Notes under the pieces: model-generated
What the model saw: the letters and a program-made list of their open reading frames with translations, nothing else
Told to the model about the DNA's origin: nothing
Databases searched by the model: none
Source: Bartonella sp. AU55XJBT
Lineage (GTDB): Bacteria; Pseudomonadota; Alphaproteobacteria; Rhizobiales; Rhizobiaceae
DNA: 64,000 nt
NCBI RefSeq assembly: GCF_028618525.1
Contig: NZ_JAQITC010000001.1
Coordinates: forward strand, 1 to 64,000
Reading direction: 5' to 3'
Shown here: positions 1 through 10,298 of the stretch, one piece after another
Position numbering within the stretch: the stretch's first letter is position 1
Layout: each line of letters opens with the position of its first letter
Position numbers and translations under genes: made by a program

Positions 1-98
1 TCCATTCTCCATCTTTATATCCAGCATTACCATCCAAATATGCGGAAAGCTTATTACTCATCAAATAAAGCTGCGAACCATTAATTGCATCGGTGGAG
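1..98 (-). repeat. In-frame direct repeat copy A (pairs with 376-473)
   Basis: The first 82 bases are identical to 376-457, and the match continues to about base 98 with only a few mismatches. The offset is 375 bp, exactly 125 codons, so each copy encodes the same NGSQLY/YKDGEW stalk segment. Recombination between copies would add or remove 125 residues without a frameshift. Confidence 0.85.
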
Positions 99-2776
99 TT
101 TTCAGTTATGTCACCATTCGCAAGAAAAGTAATCTTGCTATTGGTTTTTCCTTCACCTTCACCATGTTGAGCGATAAATGCTCCTTTATCATTGTTCCAC
201 AATAAAGCATCACCTTTTGTTTCATTAAGCTGGTTGGTGATATCATTGGTAATTTTATTCTGAATATTCTTGAAAGATGTGCCAACTCCAGCAAATGCTT
301 CTGCTACACTCGGATAGCTTTGCTCCTCTTCTGTTCCATCTTCCTTAACTGTCTTAAGCGTAAAGGTAGGCTCTTTCCATTCTCCATCTTTATATCCAGC
401 ATTACCATCCAAATATGCGGAAAGCTTATTACTCATCAAATAAAGCTGCGAACCATTGATTGCATCGGTTGAATCTGCTGTCACTTTACCTAGACCAACA
501 TTATGTAATCCGACAGTACCAGCTTTGGGATCACCAAAAGTTACATTACTCTTATTAACTTTACGCGCTGATCTCATAAATATATTGTCACCTTGTGGTT
601 CTTCATCATCATAAAAAACTGCCACAGAGCGTACATCCTCAATTTTTCCAGAAAGATTATTCACATCTTGATCAAGTTGCGCTTTGTTAATGGCATCAGT
701 ATCATCAGTACCCGTTGCCACTCCTGTTATCTTCTGACCACCAGCACTAATACCTGTAGTCGTTATTTTTGGACCACCCGTAATTACTAAACCCGTTGCG
801 TCTAAGGTATTCGTGCCTGTTTGTACGCTATCCAGCGTAATCTTCTTTGCTAAATCAAATTGTACCTTACTGTCTTTATCGCTTGCTGTAATTTTGAAAT
901 TCTCACTTCCCACTGCTAAATCTACCGAATTATCTATAGAAACAGCTTTAGCATTTTTACCATCAACAGAAAGCTTCCAGCCTTTGTTTACATAGGTTTG
1001 CAACGACTTTAACTGCGCAATATTGACGGCATCAGTATCTTCAGTACCGGCTGCTACCCCTGTAATTTGCCGAGAAATCTTATTAGTATTATCACCAACA
1101 CTAACAGCACCTAACGTACTTTTCCATTCATAACTTATTTCACCTGATCCATTACCTGTCAAAGGGTTATAACCCGCAATACCACTATTAACATCCGCTA
1201 CAGAATACGCTCCTATAGCAATCCCTCCGTTCACCATTGCTTGTGATCTCATCCCCAAAGCTACAGCATTAATACCAAGTGCAGATGCCTCAGAACCTAT
1301 AGCAATTGAAGATTCCCCATCTGCTATAGCATCTTTAAAATTATTGCCAGTCGTGTTAATTTTTAAACCTTTTACAGCCACAGTTTCTTGCATCGCTTGT
1401 AGCTGCGCAAAATTCACAGCATCGGTATCATTCGTACCGGCTTGTACGCCTGTGATCTTTTTACTACCAGCATTAATACCATCTTTCGTTATTTGAGGAC
1501 CATCTATAATGTTCATGCTCTCCAGTGTAATGTTTTTCGCGAGATCAAATTTTATGTTATTGTCTTGGTCGCCTTTTATGATTTCAAAGTTACTTCCAGC
1601 TGCAAAATCTACTGTACCGTCTATCCCCACAGCTTTAGCATTGTTACCATCAACAGACAGTTTCCAGCCCTTGTCTACGTAGGTTTGTAATGACTTTAAC
1701 TGCGCAATATTCACGGCATCAGTATCTTTAGTACCTGCCGCTATGCCTCCAATTTGCCGTGTTTTCCCTTGCTTAATATCACCAACACTCACAGCACCGT
1801 AAGTACTTTTCCATGCAAAAGTCTCCTCTGTCGCCACCCCTTGCAAAAGAGGATTATAACCTAGAACACCAGAAGTAACATTCGCTATAGAATCAGCACC
1901 TAAAGCAATAGCATGATCTACGTTTGCTCTCGAATAAAATCCTATAGAAACAGCTTCTTTATCCGTTGCGTATGCACGATGCCCCACAGCAGTCGAACCA
2001 TACCCCAAAGCTTTAGAAACCGCGCCTAAAGCTGTCGAATAATCACCCTGAGCAATTGTATAATCATTCTCCCCGTGTTCACTCTTATCATTATATTCAC
2101 CACCCAGCGCAGTACTGCTTGTTCCCATAGCGTGAGCCATATAGCCTATAGCAACACTCGATTTTTTTTGCACTTGCGATCCCTCACCCAAAGTAACATT
2201 TGTGTCTGCACGTTGTAATCCGGCATCACGGTTTGTTATTGCAGTTGAAACATTACGTGAGGCGTCAGATACACCAATGATCACTGGACTCTCATCATGC
2301 TGTGCAAACTTTTGAGAAGACATACTATTAAGAATAGAAAATTGTGGGCTGATGATAGCTTGTTTCTTTTCTTCCTCTGTACTGACCGCTCTTTTCAATC
2401 GGTTACTGCCCCCTGCTTTAAGAGTATTTGCAAGAGAGTTATCATCTCCCACATCAGAAAGGTGGCTTGTTAAAAAATTTGCATTATCATTCAAAACATG
2501 AGCGTTTGGTGCCAACGTCGTATTCGATACTGTTATATAATTATCTTTTGATACATCAAGAGAATCATCATAAACAGAGATAACACTTTGGGGAGAAACC
2601 ACAGAAACAGCCTTTATATCTGTAGATCCCCCTTCTCTTGGAGAGAGATTTTTTGAAAAAACTGGAAAAACGCTTGACAAAAGTGCAGCAATTGAAGTCA
2701 CTGTCACAACTTTAATAAAAGGAAAACGAGAAAATTTTAATTCACTCCCCGCTAATTTAGTATATAATTTGTTCAT
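1..2776 (-). CDS. Trimeric autotransporter adhesin (BadA/Vomp-like), 3' end outside window
   Basis: This is the N-terminal part (about 925 codons, no internal stop) of a surface trimeric autotransporter; the coding frame runs off the left edge, so the membrane anchor is not visible. The ATG at 2776 follows a GGGGA ribosome site about 9 nt upstream. Residues 1-42 form a long charged, then hydrophobic signal peptide ending near PVFS. Two YadA-head-like stretches with SxAIG/STALG repeats lie near residues 200-290 and 480-530. Each is followed by a neck with the DTDAVNxAQL motif and a TrpRing-type GWKLSVDG segment (near 370 and 600). The C-terminal visible part is a DALLW/NGSQLY stalk module also present in the next gene. 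The usual FGG motif is altered to YLDGNA. The family mediates adhesion and autoaggregation in Bartonella. Family assignment is firm; the exact orthologue is not. Confidence 0.9.
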   Translation of the reverse strand, partial: MNKLYTKLAGSELKFSRFPFIKVVTVTSIAALLSSVFPVFSKNLSPREGGSTDIKAVSVVSPQSVISVYDDSLDVSKDNYITVSNTTLAPNAHVLNDNANFLTSHLSDVGDDNSLANTLKAGGSNRLKRAVSTEEEKKQAIISPQFSILNSMSSQKFAQHDESPVIIGVSDASRNVSTAITNRDAGLQRADTNVTLGEGSQVQKKSSVAIGYMAHAMGTSSTALGGEYNDKSEHGENDYTIAQGDYSTALGAVSKALGYGSTAVGHRAYATDKEAVSIGFYSRANVDHAIALGADSIANVTSGVLGYNPLLQGVATEETFAWKSTYGAVSVGDIKQGKTRQIGGIAAGTKDTDAVNIAQLKSLQTYVDKGWKLSVDGNNAKAVGIDGTVDFAAGSNFEIIKGDQDNNIKFDLAKNITLESMNIIDGPQITKDGINAGSKKITGVQAGTNDTDAVNFAQLQAMQETVAVKGLKINTTGNNFKDAIADGESSIAIGSEASALGINAVALGMRSQAMVNGGIAIGAYSVADVNSGIAGYNPLTGNGSGEISYEWKSTLGAVSVGDNTNKISRQITGVAAGTEDTDAVNIAQLKSLQTYVNKGWKLSVDGKNAKAVSIDNSVDLAVGSENFKITASDKDSKVQFDLAKKITLDSVQTGTNTLDATGLVITGGPKITTTGISAGGQKITGVATGTDDTDAINKAQLDQDVNNLSGKIEDVRSVAVFYDDEEPQGDNIFMRSARKVNKSNVTFGDPKAGTVGLHNVGLGKVTADSTDAINGSQLYLMSNKLSAYLDGNAGYKDGEWKEPTFTLKTVKEDGTEEEQSYPSVAEAFAGVGTSFKNIQNKITNDITNQLNETKGDALLWNNDKGAFIAQHGEGEGKTNSKITFLANGDITENSTDAINGSQLYLMSNKLSAYLDGNAGYKDGEW
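376..473 (-). repeat. In-frame direct repeat copy B (pairs with 1-98)
   Basis: Second copy of the 375-bp-period repeat within the partial adhesin gene. Further copies may lie beyond the left edge of the window. Confidence 0.85.
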
Positions 2777-4001
2777 AACAAATTCCCCAATGAAAAAATT
2801 TTAACGACAAACACAAAAAGACATATTTAAACGCTAGAATTTTATCTAGATTTAATTTTTTAACATCGAAATTTATGTGATGAAAAGATAGAAAAATTAT
2901 GTATTTAAATGTTAGAGTGAATATACCCGCTTTTTGTGTTCTCTAAGAAAATAAGACCTATTTTTTTATATATTAGTTAATATTTGTTTAATTTTTAGGC
3001 TTTTTGGTTATTTTTTGCAAGAATAATATTATTTTTTTTGTTTTTCGTTTTTTCTTTTAATTTGAAATGAGCAAATCTAGAGTAATGAAGGGGAGTTTTT
3101 TCAAGTAAAATGAAGTCAATATGAGCGGGCGGGTGGTTTTTCTTGAAAAATTTTAAGGGGAGATGTTGTTACTCTTTCTTACACTGATGCTTTTCTTTTG
3201 AACTTTAAAAATTAGAGTACGTGTTGTCATTTTACAGTTTTCAATACCAAAAGCAAATACATGTTGGGGTACGCTGTATGCCGCTATTAAGTGCTGCTTA
3301 ACTTTTTTGCTAAATAAAGCATTTATAATTTCATTCCTCTCCTTTAAGCGTGAAAGCGCTAAAAAGTGGTATTTCGTCATCAACACTATAATTTTTCATG
3401 CCTTCAGAATCTATAGACACCGTCAATTAAATATTGCTCAACTGTTATTGAATGTTGGCTTTTGCTTGTTTGCAGAGGGTAAAAGTATTTATGCTCTCTC
3501 CTTCTACAGTCATACCAAGACTTGTAAAACAATATTCGACAAAACTATAAGAACAGCTACATTTATGAAATAATACCGTATAAAAGGCAAACAATAACAA
3601 GAACGAAAGTTTAAATTATTGTTGGCTCATTTTGCATATCATTTTTATCACTGCTCTTAGTAAAACTAAAATATCTTTAAAGAACTATTTTTCCCATTAG
3701 AAAATTGGTAGTAAATTTACAGTTTTTTAGAGAGCAAAGGAGATCCCATTTTTCTACCTATAAAGTGCTGCAAAAACTTTTAGCTGTAAAATTTAAAAGT
3801 AGAAAATAATGAATGTGTAATTTATGGAAAAATTGCATTTTTTTAAAATTTACTCGCTTAAGTGAGAATATAAGTTTTTTCTGTTTTTTAAACATGTATT
3901 TATTAATTTATATATGCGCCTTTTTTAAAGATGTAAAAAACAATTCACCCCTGCCTCACGAGACAAGGGTAAAAAGAATTTTTTATGTGTTTTTTTGATT
4001 A
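2777..4001. other. 1.2-kb AT-rich intergenic stretch between the two adhesin genes
   Basis: Apart from the terminator near 3934-3970, I see no convincing gene. Short ORFs at 3153-3386 (-) and 3307-3573 (+) overlap each other and encode no recognisable protein. The segment next to 2776 should hold the promoter of the first adhesin, but I cannot assign -10/-35 boxes with confidence. Confidence 0.6.
3934..3970 (-). terminator. Rho-independent terminator of the 2098-aa adhesin gene
   Basis: On the minus strand, arms of 11 nt (3960-3970 and 3947-3957) pair with two G-T wobbles around a 2-nt centre. They are followed by a stretch containing six T at 3935-3940. It sits about 30 nt past the adhesin stop codon. 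Confidence 0.75.
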
Positions 4002-7000
4002 TTAGTTCAGGGTCATATTGAATCCCGCACCTACACCCCAATGTCCGCCAGAAGTCGTTGCGGATACATTAGACCGAAACTTTCCATTTTCTGAGGTATA
4101 ACCAGCACCAAAGGCAAATGCAGATTGACTACGCCATAAACCAGTACCAAATCCAACGCTTAATTTTCCAGGGGTATCATTGTAGCGTAAATTAGACACT
4201 GCTAGACCAATAGCCGCTGCTTGTCTTGCCTCTTTTTTTACACTCTCAATGCTGTAGTTTAAAACGTCAAACTTCATATCGGTATACTGTTTAGACCGAT
4301 CAACCGCATCGTCAATCGCATCAATCACAATATTATTAACCCGTTGATCCGTATAATGCTTGGATTCATCAAGAATAATCTTCATCTGTTCTTGAGTATA
4401 GTCATGGAGTTGACCACCATTTACAGCTTCTTTTGATCCTTTCTCAATTTTACCATCAGCGACATTATCAATCAGAACTGGTTCACTGGCATCACCCCCT
4501 GCTAATGTGATTTTGTTGGTTTTTTTACCGTTTTCATCTCTGTCATAGCGAACAGCATCCTCAGCAATATCGTTAACTTTATTATCAATATTATCAACTT
4601 TAGCATCAATATTGATAACTGTGTCACCAATATCAGCAATGGTATTGGAAATGTTATCGACTCTGTTGTTAAGATGCTTAACATCTTTTTCAACACCCGC
4701 TACACGTTCATTGGTTTCCCAAAGTTGTCCACCATTAACCGCGTCTTTTGAACCTTTTTCAATTTTGCCATCAGCTACATTGATAATTTTATTCGGCTTA
4801 CCATCGCGACCAGCATCATAGGCTTTTTCTTTATCATTCCACTTTAAAGCATCTGAATCGACCTTGTTGATGACGTCATCAATACGGTTATTAATATTTG
4901 ACATCCCATCATTAATATCACCAAAAGCATCAGCAACATTATGGTGCTCTGTCTCAACAGTCTTGCCGTCCTTATCGACTTTAGAAATCTTGAAAGTAGG
5001 ATCTGTCCATTTGCCATTCTCATATTTAGCACCACCACCGAAATAATTCGCAAGCTGGTTACTCATGAAATAAAGCTGGTTACCCGTAATAGCATCCGTT
5101 GAACCATCCGCAATCTCACCATCCAAAAGATATTTCAATTTGCTGTTTGTCTTCTTGCCATCTTTTTCATGACGTGCAACGAATGCTTCTTCTTCATCAT
5201 CCCAAAGTAAAGCATCTTTTGAGATACCTTCAATTTTCTGATTAAACTCATTGGATACATTCGTTAAACGCTTATTCACATCTTGAACATTATTATCAAG
5301 ACCGTCTAAAGCTGAACCAACGTCATAAAAATTAGCCTTCCCTACCTTACCATCTACGATAGCAGATAAAGTATATTTCAGTCCTTTAAAGGCACCATCA
5401 ACAAACTTTGCGCCACCACCAAAAAACTTGGCAACATCTTCTGATATTTTATTAATCTGGCTGCCATTAATTGCATCGTGGGAATCTTGGGAAATGCTAC
5501 CATCTTTGACGTTATGAAGAGCAACTGGTCCGTTGTTTTTATCACCGCCCAAAGTTACGCTACCATAATTAACACTACCATCGTCATTCTTATCGTAAAG
5601 AACGGCAGCAGCAGTTACTGTCTCAATATCTTTCGTAATATCCTTTATGCTTTTATCAAGTTGGTCTTTGTTAACAGCCTCATCACCCTTCTCTGCTGCT
5701 TTAACACCAGAAATGGAACGTGCTACCTTACCATATCCTGCAATATTGATTTCAGTCCCAGCTGTATCCTTACCAATCGTGATAGGATCTGAAATTCCGT
5801 CTTGTTTAACAAGACTATTTTTTACCACATCGGAAATCTTATTATCAATATTTGTAATAGAAGTATTCACACCCGTAAATGCATCTGTAACATTATTATA
5901 GGGCTTACCCTGAATAAGGAAGGAAGGTTCGATACCGTTCAATACATCTGTACTGCCACCAAAATATTTTGATGTATTTTGAGCAACTTTTGATAAGTTA
6001 TCAGTAACAGTTTTGACATTTTCATTCGTCTTAAAGAGCTGTGAACCATTTATGGCTTCCGTTGATGTTTGAGAGATCATTCCATCTTTTACACCGGACA
6101 GTGTACGCTCCATACCACTTTTGTTTGCAATATTAATTTCAGTACCACCTGTTGCCTTACCGATCGTGATAAGCCCTGACCCGTTTTCTTGCTTCACAAG
6201 ACTGTTTTCTGTCACATTGTTAATCTGACTATAGATATCCGTGATAGAATTATCGACACCGTTAAAAGCCTCAGCAACATTATTATATTTTTTCTCAACA
6301 ATATCACCGTTTTCATTACGTCGAGAAACTATGAAAGTAGGATCTATCCACTCTCCATCCTGATAGCTAGCGCCCCCCCCGAAATAATTCGCAATCTGAT
6401 CACCCATCTTATAAAGTTGAGAACCATTGATCGCGTCTGTTGACTCTTCTGAAATATTGCCATCCGCGAGGAAGGTAATCTTACTATTTGTTTTCTGTCC
6501 ATCTTCTCCATGACGTGCAACGAATGCTTGTTTATCATCATTCCATAATAAGGCATCTTGAGAGAGTTTATCAAATTTATTATCTACATATGTTAGACGA
6601 CTATTAACATTTTTGACATTCGCATCAATCCCTGTCAAAGCATCACCAACATTTTCAAAGGTTTTTTGCTTTACATTACCATCTGTAGAAACTATCGATA
6701 AGTTATATTGTGGACCTGAAAAAACTCCGTTATTAAATTCTGTACCACCACCAAAGAATTTTGCAATATCTCCAGATATCTTATTAATCTGACTACCGTT
6801 TATGGCTTCTGCTGAACTGTCAGAAATTTTACCATCTTTGACACCTGCAATGGTTCGCTTTCCATCAGTACCTGTAATATCAATTTTTGTACCGCCTTTT
6901 TCTTTACCAATAGTGATAAATTTCTCATTCTCATCCCATTTAACAAGGCTATTTTCTGTTACATTGTTAATCTGATTGTAAATATCCGTAATAGAGGTAT

Positions 7001-10000
7001 CGATCGCCTCAAATGCAGACCCAACATTTTGATGTGTTTCCTTCTGAACAGTATATGTGGGTGCTTGACCTTTAATTACGTCTGCACCACCACCAAAATA
7101 ATCATTCAACCTATCAATTCGCTCAAGCGTTGTAAAGAGTTGTGAACCATTAACCGCCTCAGTAGAAACCTCAGAAATAATCCCATCAGCAACACCAGTA
7201 ATATTTCGATTTTCATCTCCATTATTGGCAATATTGATTGTCTTGCCACCTTTTTCTGCTCCAATGGTAATGAGTAGTTTTTCATCATCCCATTTAACAA
7301 GACTATTATCTTCTACTTCTTTTATTTTCTCTTCTACCGTCTTCAACTGTGAAACATTAACAGCATCATTATCATGGCTACCATTTGCAATTCCTTTAAT
7401 TTGTGTATTTGCAGCATTAATACCTCCAGTAGTCATTTTAGGACCATCAGTAATTACAAAACCATTATCGCTTATACTCGACTTTCCTGCTATAACACGG
7501 TCCACTCTGATAATATCGTTTAAAGCAAATTGTACTTCATTGTTTGCGCCTTTTGTAATTTTTATATTATTGGTGTTTTTGTTATTAGCCTCACTTGAAA
7601 TACCTACAAACTTTACTGTACTTCCTGCTTCAACATCTGTAGCTTCCTCATCTTCAACAGCAAGTTTCCAACCCGTTTTTATTCCTGCTCTAAAGTCTTT
7701 CAACTGTTTATAATTTACAGCATCCGTATCTTCAGTCCCAGTTTCCACTTTCGTAATTTTCTTATTGCCAGCATCAATCCCATTCATCGTTATCTTTGGA
7801 CCACCGTCAACAAACCCAAAGCCATTATTATCCATAATGCTGTTGCCTGTCGTGACACTTGTGAGATTAAGAGTATCATTCAAAGAAAAAGTAACTTTAT
7901 TGCTGTTATCTTTTGCAATTTTGATATTTTTGCTTCCGTCCCCACTCTCCGCCGCGACAAGATCTACTGTACCCCCAGCTGTAACATCTGTAGCATTGTT
8001 TCCATCAACAGAAAGCTTCCAGCCTTTTTCTGCAAGCTGTCTTACATCTTTCAGCTGTTTATAATTTACTGCATCAGTCTCATCAGACCCATCTGCTACT
8101 TTTGTAATCTTTTTACTACCCGCATCAATACCCTTCAAAGTTATGCTTGGTCCATTATCATCAATAAACTTAAAGCCTTCACTATTTATAAGACTGTTAC
8201 CTGCAGTGACGCTTGTTAACTGAAGATTACTCTTCAAAGTAAATGTAACTTTATTTCCATTACTTTTGACAATTTTAATGTTTTTAATATCGTTGTCATC
8301 AGCACCTGGAACAAGGTCTACTGTACTCCCTGCTTCAACATTTGTAGCATTGTTACCATCAACGGAAAGTTTCCAGCCTTGTTCTGCAAGTGTTTTTACC
8401 TCTTGCAACTGCTTATAATTCACTGCATCGGTATCTTCTTCCCCTGCCGTTACTCCTTTAATCGCTTTATCTCCAGCATGAATGCCATTAACAGTTATGC
8501 TCGGCCCATCAGCACTGTCAAACCGAAAGCCCGAAGCATCCATAATGCTTTCTCCTGCTGTGACAGACGTTACATTAATATCATCAGCTAAATCAAAAGA
8601 GACGTTTTTCCCATTTGTATTTGCAATTTTTATATTTTTGTGACCAGTATCTACAGCCTCAACAGCAAAAAAATGAACTTCGTTGCCTGGATTAATATCT
8701 ACAGCCTCTGCATTTTCAACAGCAAGCTTCCAGCCGCCCCCGTTCTTTTTTACATATTCTTTCAACTGCCCAAAATTCACTGCCTCATGATCTTCAGTCG
8801 CCTCTAACAGATTTCTAATGTTTGTACGGCCAGCATCAATACCATTCTCAGTCATACTTGGGCCATTATCATTAACATAAAAGCCATCAACAGTCATGCG
8901 TGAACTGTTGTTACTACCATTAACAAAAAAGCCATCATCACTCATAGTGCTTTGACCTGTGGTGACTTTCGTCAATTCAAGCTGATCATTTAAAATAAAT
9001 TCAATTTTATGCTTAGTGTCTTCAGTATTTTTTTCAATCTTTAAATTGTCTTTTCCTATTTTACCATTTTTCACTGAAAAATCTATTATGCTGCCTGGAT
9101 TCACGTCTGTAGGATTTTTATCGTTAGCAGACAGCTTCCAAGCTCCTGATGCCACATCTCTCAAGGCTTTTAATTGCGCTACATTCACAGCATCAGTATC
9201 GTTGGTCCCTGCTGCAACATTTGTAATCTGTCGCGTTAATTTCTGCTCAGTATTACCAACACTAAAATCACCTCCAGTGCTTTTCCATGCAAGACTAGTC
9301 TTTTTCGTTGCAGCATTTGTTACAGGATCATAACCTGCAACCTTTGCTTCAATACGAGAGACAGATCCCCCCCCCACAGCAACACCATCTATAACACGTA
9401 CTTGTGCGTTTATACCAATTGCAACTGAATGAGCCATCTCAGCATAAGTATGGGAACCTATGGCAATCGAATTTTTACCTTTCGCTATTACCTTTCTTTC
9501 CTGCCCGTTGTCTGCAGGCTCTCCACCACCTATTGCAATAGAACCAAGAGCTTGCGCCTCAGCCTTCGAACCTATAGCAACCGTATAATCTTTCATTGCC
9601 TTGGTTTTGAGCCCTAACGCAACACTATTATAACCAGAAGCAGTCGCAAGCCCTCCAATAGCAACCGTAGACTCCCCTGACGCCTCTGATCCCACGCCCA
9701 TGGCAACACTTGCTTTACCACTTGCAAGCGCAGAAACACCAAAAGCTTGTGCTCCACCAGCCTTTGCTGTCGCGCCTGCACCAAATACCGTGGAATAATT
9801 TCCTGTTGCCGCAGAACCACAGCCCGTTGCAAAAGAATAAACACCATAAGCCTCAGGCATAGCATTTAGAAACCCTCCAGAGCCAACTGGTCCCATATAA
9901 GTAGCATTGTTGGTCAGAGTCCCATCACCCTGCCAAGTAACCTTTTCAGTGGTCGTGCCATAAGCATTACGACCGTTTCCCCCAGTGTAACCATTGATAA

Positions 10001-10298
10001 ATCTGTCATATTGTTGTTGTACTGTTATTCGTTGATTATCAGCAATTCCTTGTTGTTGCTTACCGCCACGACCAACAACGTTGTCTGCACCGCAATAGTC
10101 ATCATCACCAGACAAAACAACACTGCCATGACTACCATATGCATATGAAACGCCGGTGCCACTTGTGCTCAAATTAGCTGCTCCTGTTATCGCGAGATTG
10201 GCAGCAAAAACGGGAGAAACACTTGATAAGAGTGTGGCCATTGCCGCGCTGAGCGAGACAGCTTTAATTAAATTTGGTGTGGAATATTTTTTTTTCAT
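4002..10298 (-). CDS. Trimeric autotransporter adhesin, BadA/Vomp-like, complete (2098 aa)
   Basis: A giant surface adhesin expected to trimerise, with the passenger exported through its own C-terminal anchor. The chosen ATG at 10298 has GGAGGAG about 8 nt upstream; an upstream in-frame TTG lies inside that ribosome site and is less likely. In order: signal peptide to about residue 33 (PVFA-A); YadA-head beta-roll repeats (SVAIG/STVAIG) about 155-315; first neck about 360-380; an array of TrpRing-GIN-neck units (GWKLSVDG, GPSIT/GPKIT, DTDAVNYKQL) to about residue 1000; a stalk with six FGG units (YFGGGA/FFGGGA) alternating with SLVKWD, DALLWND and NGSQL motifs to about 1950; a coiled coil; and a YadA-type beta-barrel anchor over the last 80 residues. 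Modules are close copies, so strain-to-strain length variation is likely. BadA of B. henselae is larger; Vomps of B. quintana are smaller. Confidence 0.95.
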   Translation of the reverse strand: MKKKYSTPNLIKAVSLSAAMATLLSSVSPVFAANLAITGAANLSTSGTGVSYAYGSHGSVVLSGDDDYCGADNVVGRGGKQQQGIADNQRITVQQQYDRFINGYTGGNGRNAYGTTTEKVTWQGDGTLTNNATYMGPVGSGGFLNAMPEAYGVYSFATGCGSAATGNYSTVFGAGATAKAGGAQAFGVSALASGKASVAMGVGSEASGESTVAIGGLATASGYNSVALGLKTKAMKDYTVAIGSKAEAQALGSIAIGGGEPADNGQERKVIAKGKNSIAIGSHTYAEMAHSVAIGINAQVRVIDGVAVGGGSVSRIEAKVAGYDPVTNAATKKTSLAWKSTGGDFSVGNTEQKLTRQITNVAAGTNDTDAVNVAQLKALRDVASGAWKLSANDKNPTDVNPGSIIDFSVKNGKIGKDNLKIEKNTEDTKHKIEFILNDQLELTKVTTGQSTMSDDGFFVNGSNNSSRMTVDGFYVNDNGPSMTENGIDAGRTNIRNLLEATEDHEAVNFGQLKEYVKKNGGGWKLAVENAEAVDINPGNEVHFFAVEAVDTGHKNIKIANTNGKNVSFDLADDINVTSVTAGESIMDASGFRFDSADGPSITVNGIHAGDKAIKGVTAGEEDTDAVNYKQLQEVKTLAEQGWKLSVDGNNATNVEAGSTVDLVPGADDNDIKNIKIVKSNGNKVTFTLKSNLQLTSVTAGNSLINSEGFKFIDDNGPSITLKGIDAGSKKITKVADGSDETDAVNYKQLKDVRQLAEKGWKLSVDGNNATDVTAGGTVDLVAAESGDGSKNIKIAKDNSNKVTFSLNDTLNLTSVTTGNSIMDNNGFGFVDGGPKITMNGIDAGNKKITKVETGTEDTDAVNYKQLKDFRAGIKTGWKLAVEDEEATDVEAGSTVKFVGISSEANNKNTNNIKITKGANNEVQFALNDIIRVDRVIAGKSSISDNGFVITDGPKMTTGGINAANTQIKGIANGSHDNDAVNVSQLKTVEEKIKEVEDNSLVKWDDEKLLITIGAEKGGKTINIANNGDENRNITGVADGIISEVSTEAVNGSQLFTTLERIDRLNDYFGGGADVIKGQAPTYTVQKETHQNVGSAFEAIDTSITDIYNQINNVTENSLVKWDENEKFITIGKEKGGTKIDITGTDGKRTIAGVKDGKISDSSAEAINGSQINKISGDIAKFFGGGTEFNNGVFSGPQYNLSIVSTDGNVKQKTFENVGDALTGIDANVKNVNSRLTYVDNKFDKLSQDALLWNDDKQAFVARHGEDGQKTNSKITFLADGNISEESTDAINGSQLYKMGDQIANYFGGGASYQDGEWIDPTFIVSRRNENGDIVEKKYNNVAEAFNGVDNSITDIYSQINNVTENSLVKQENGSGLITIGKATGGTEINIANKSGMERTLSGVKDGMISQTSTEAINGSQLFKTNENVKTVTDNLSKVAQNTSKYFGGSTDVLNGIEPSFLIQGKPYNNVTDAFTGVNTSITNIDNKISDVVKNSLVKQDGISDPITIGKDTAGTEINIAGYGKVARSISGVKAAEKGDEAVNKDQLDKSIKDITKDIETVTAAAVLYDKNDDGSVNYGSVTLGGDKNNGPVALHNVKDGSISQDSHDAINGSQINKISEDVAKFFGGGAKFVDGAFKGLKYTLSAIVDGKVGKANFYDVGSALDGLDNNVQDVNKRLTNVSNEFNQKIEGISKDALLWDDEEEAFVARHEKDGKKTNSKLKYLLDGEIADGSTDAITGNQLYFMSNQLANYFGGGAKYENGKWTDPTFKISKVDKDGKTVETEHHNVADAFGDINDGMSNINNRIDDVINKVDSDALKWNDKEKAYDAGRDGKPNKIINVADGKIEKGSKDAVNGGQLWETNERVAGVEKDVKHLNNRVDNISNTIADIGDTVINIDAKVDNIDNKVNDIAEDAVRYDRDENGKKTNKITLAGGDASEPVLIDNVADGKIEKGSKEAVNGGQLHDYTQEQMKIILDESKHYTDQRVNNIVIDAIDDAVDRSKQYTDMKFDVLNYSIESVKKEARQAAAIGLAVSNLRYNDTPGKLSVGFGTGLWRSQSAFAFGAGYTSENGKFRSNVSATTSGGHWGVGAGFNMTLN
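7620..8790 (-). repeat. Tandem TrpRing-GIN-neck coding repeats, period about 350 bp
   Basis: Within the complete adhesin the GWKLSV-type segment recurs at about 350-bp spacing. For example, a GTAGCATT word near 7990 recurs near 8344, an offset of 354 bp or 118 codons. Copies are diverged but align over most of their length. The array continues past both limits given here. Confidence 0.7.

Noticed and set aside
1..2776. Suspicion that the first adhesin is frameshifted, since only short complete frames are seen
   Set aside because: Direct translation from ATG 2776 is open to the window edge; it only lacks a stop because it is cut off.
3153..3573. Overlapping small ORFs between the adhesins
   Set aside because: They overlap each other on opposite strands in AT-rich DNA, with no ribosome site and no recognisable product.
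7225..7713. 162-codon plus-strand ORF
   Set aside because: It lies entirely antisense to the repetitive adhesin gene; its composition mirrors the repeat codons and it has no family match or ribosome site.
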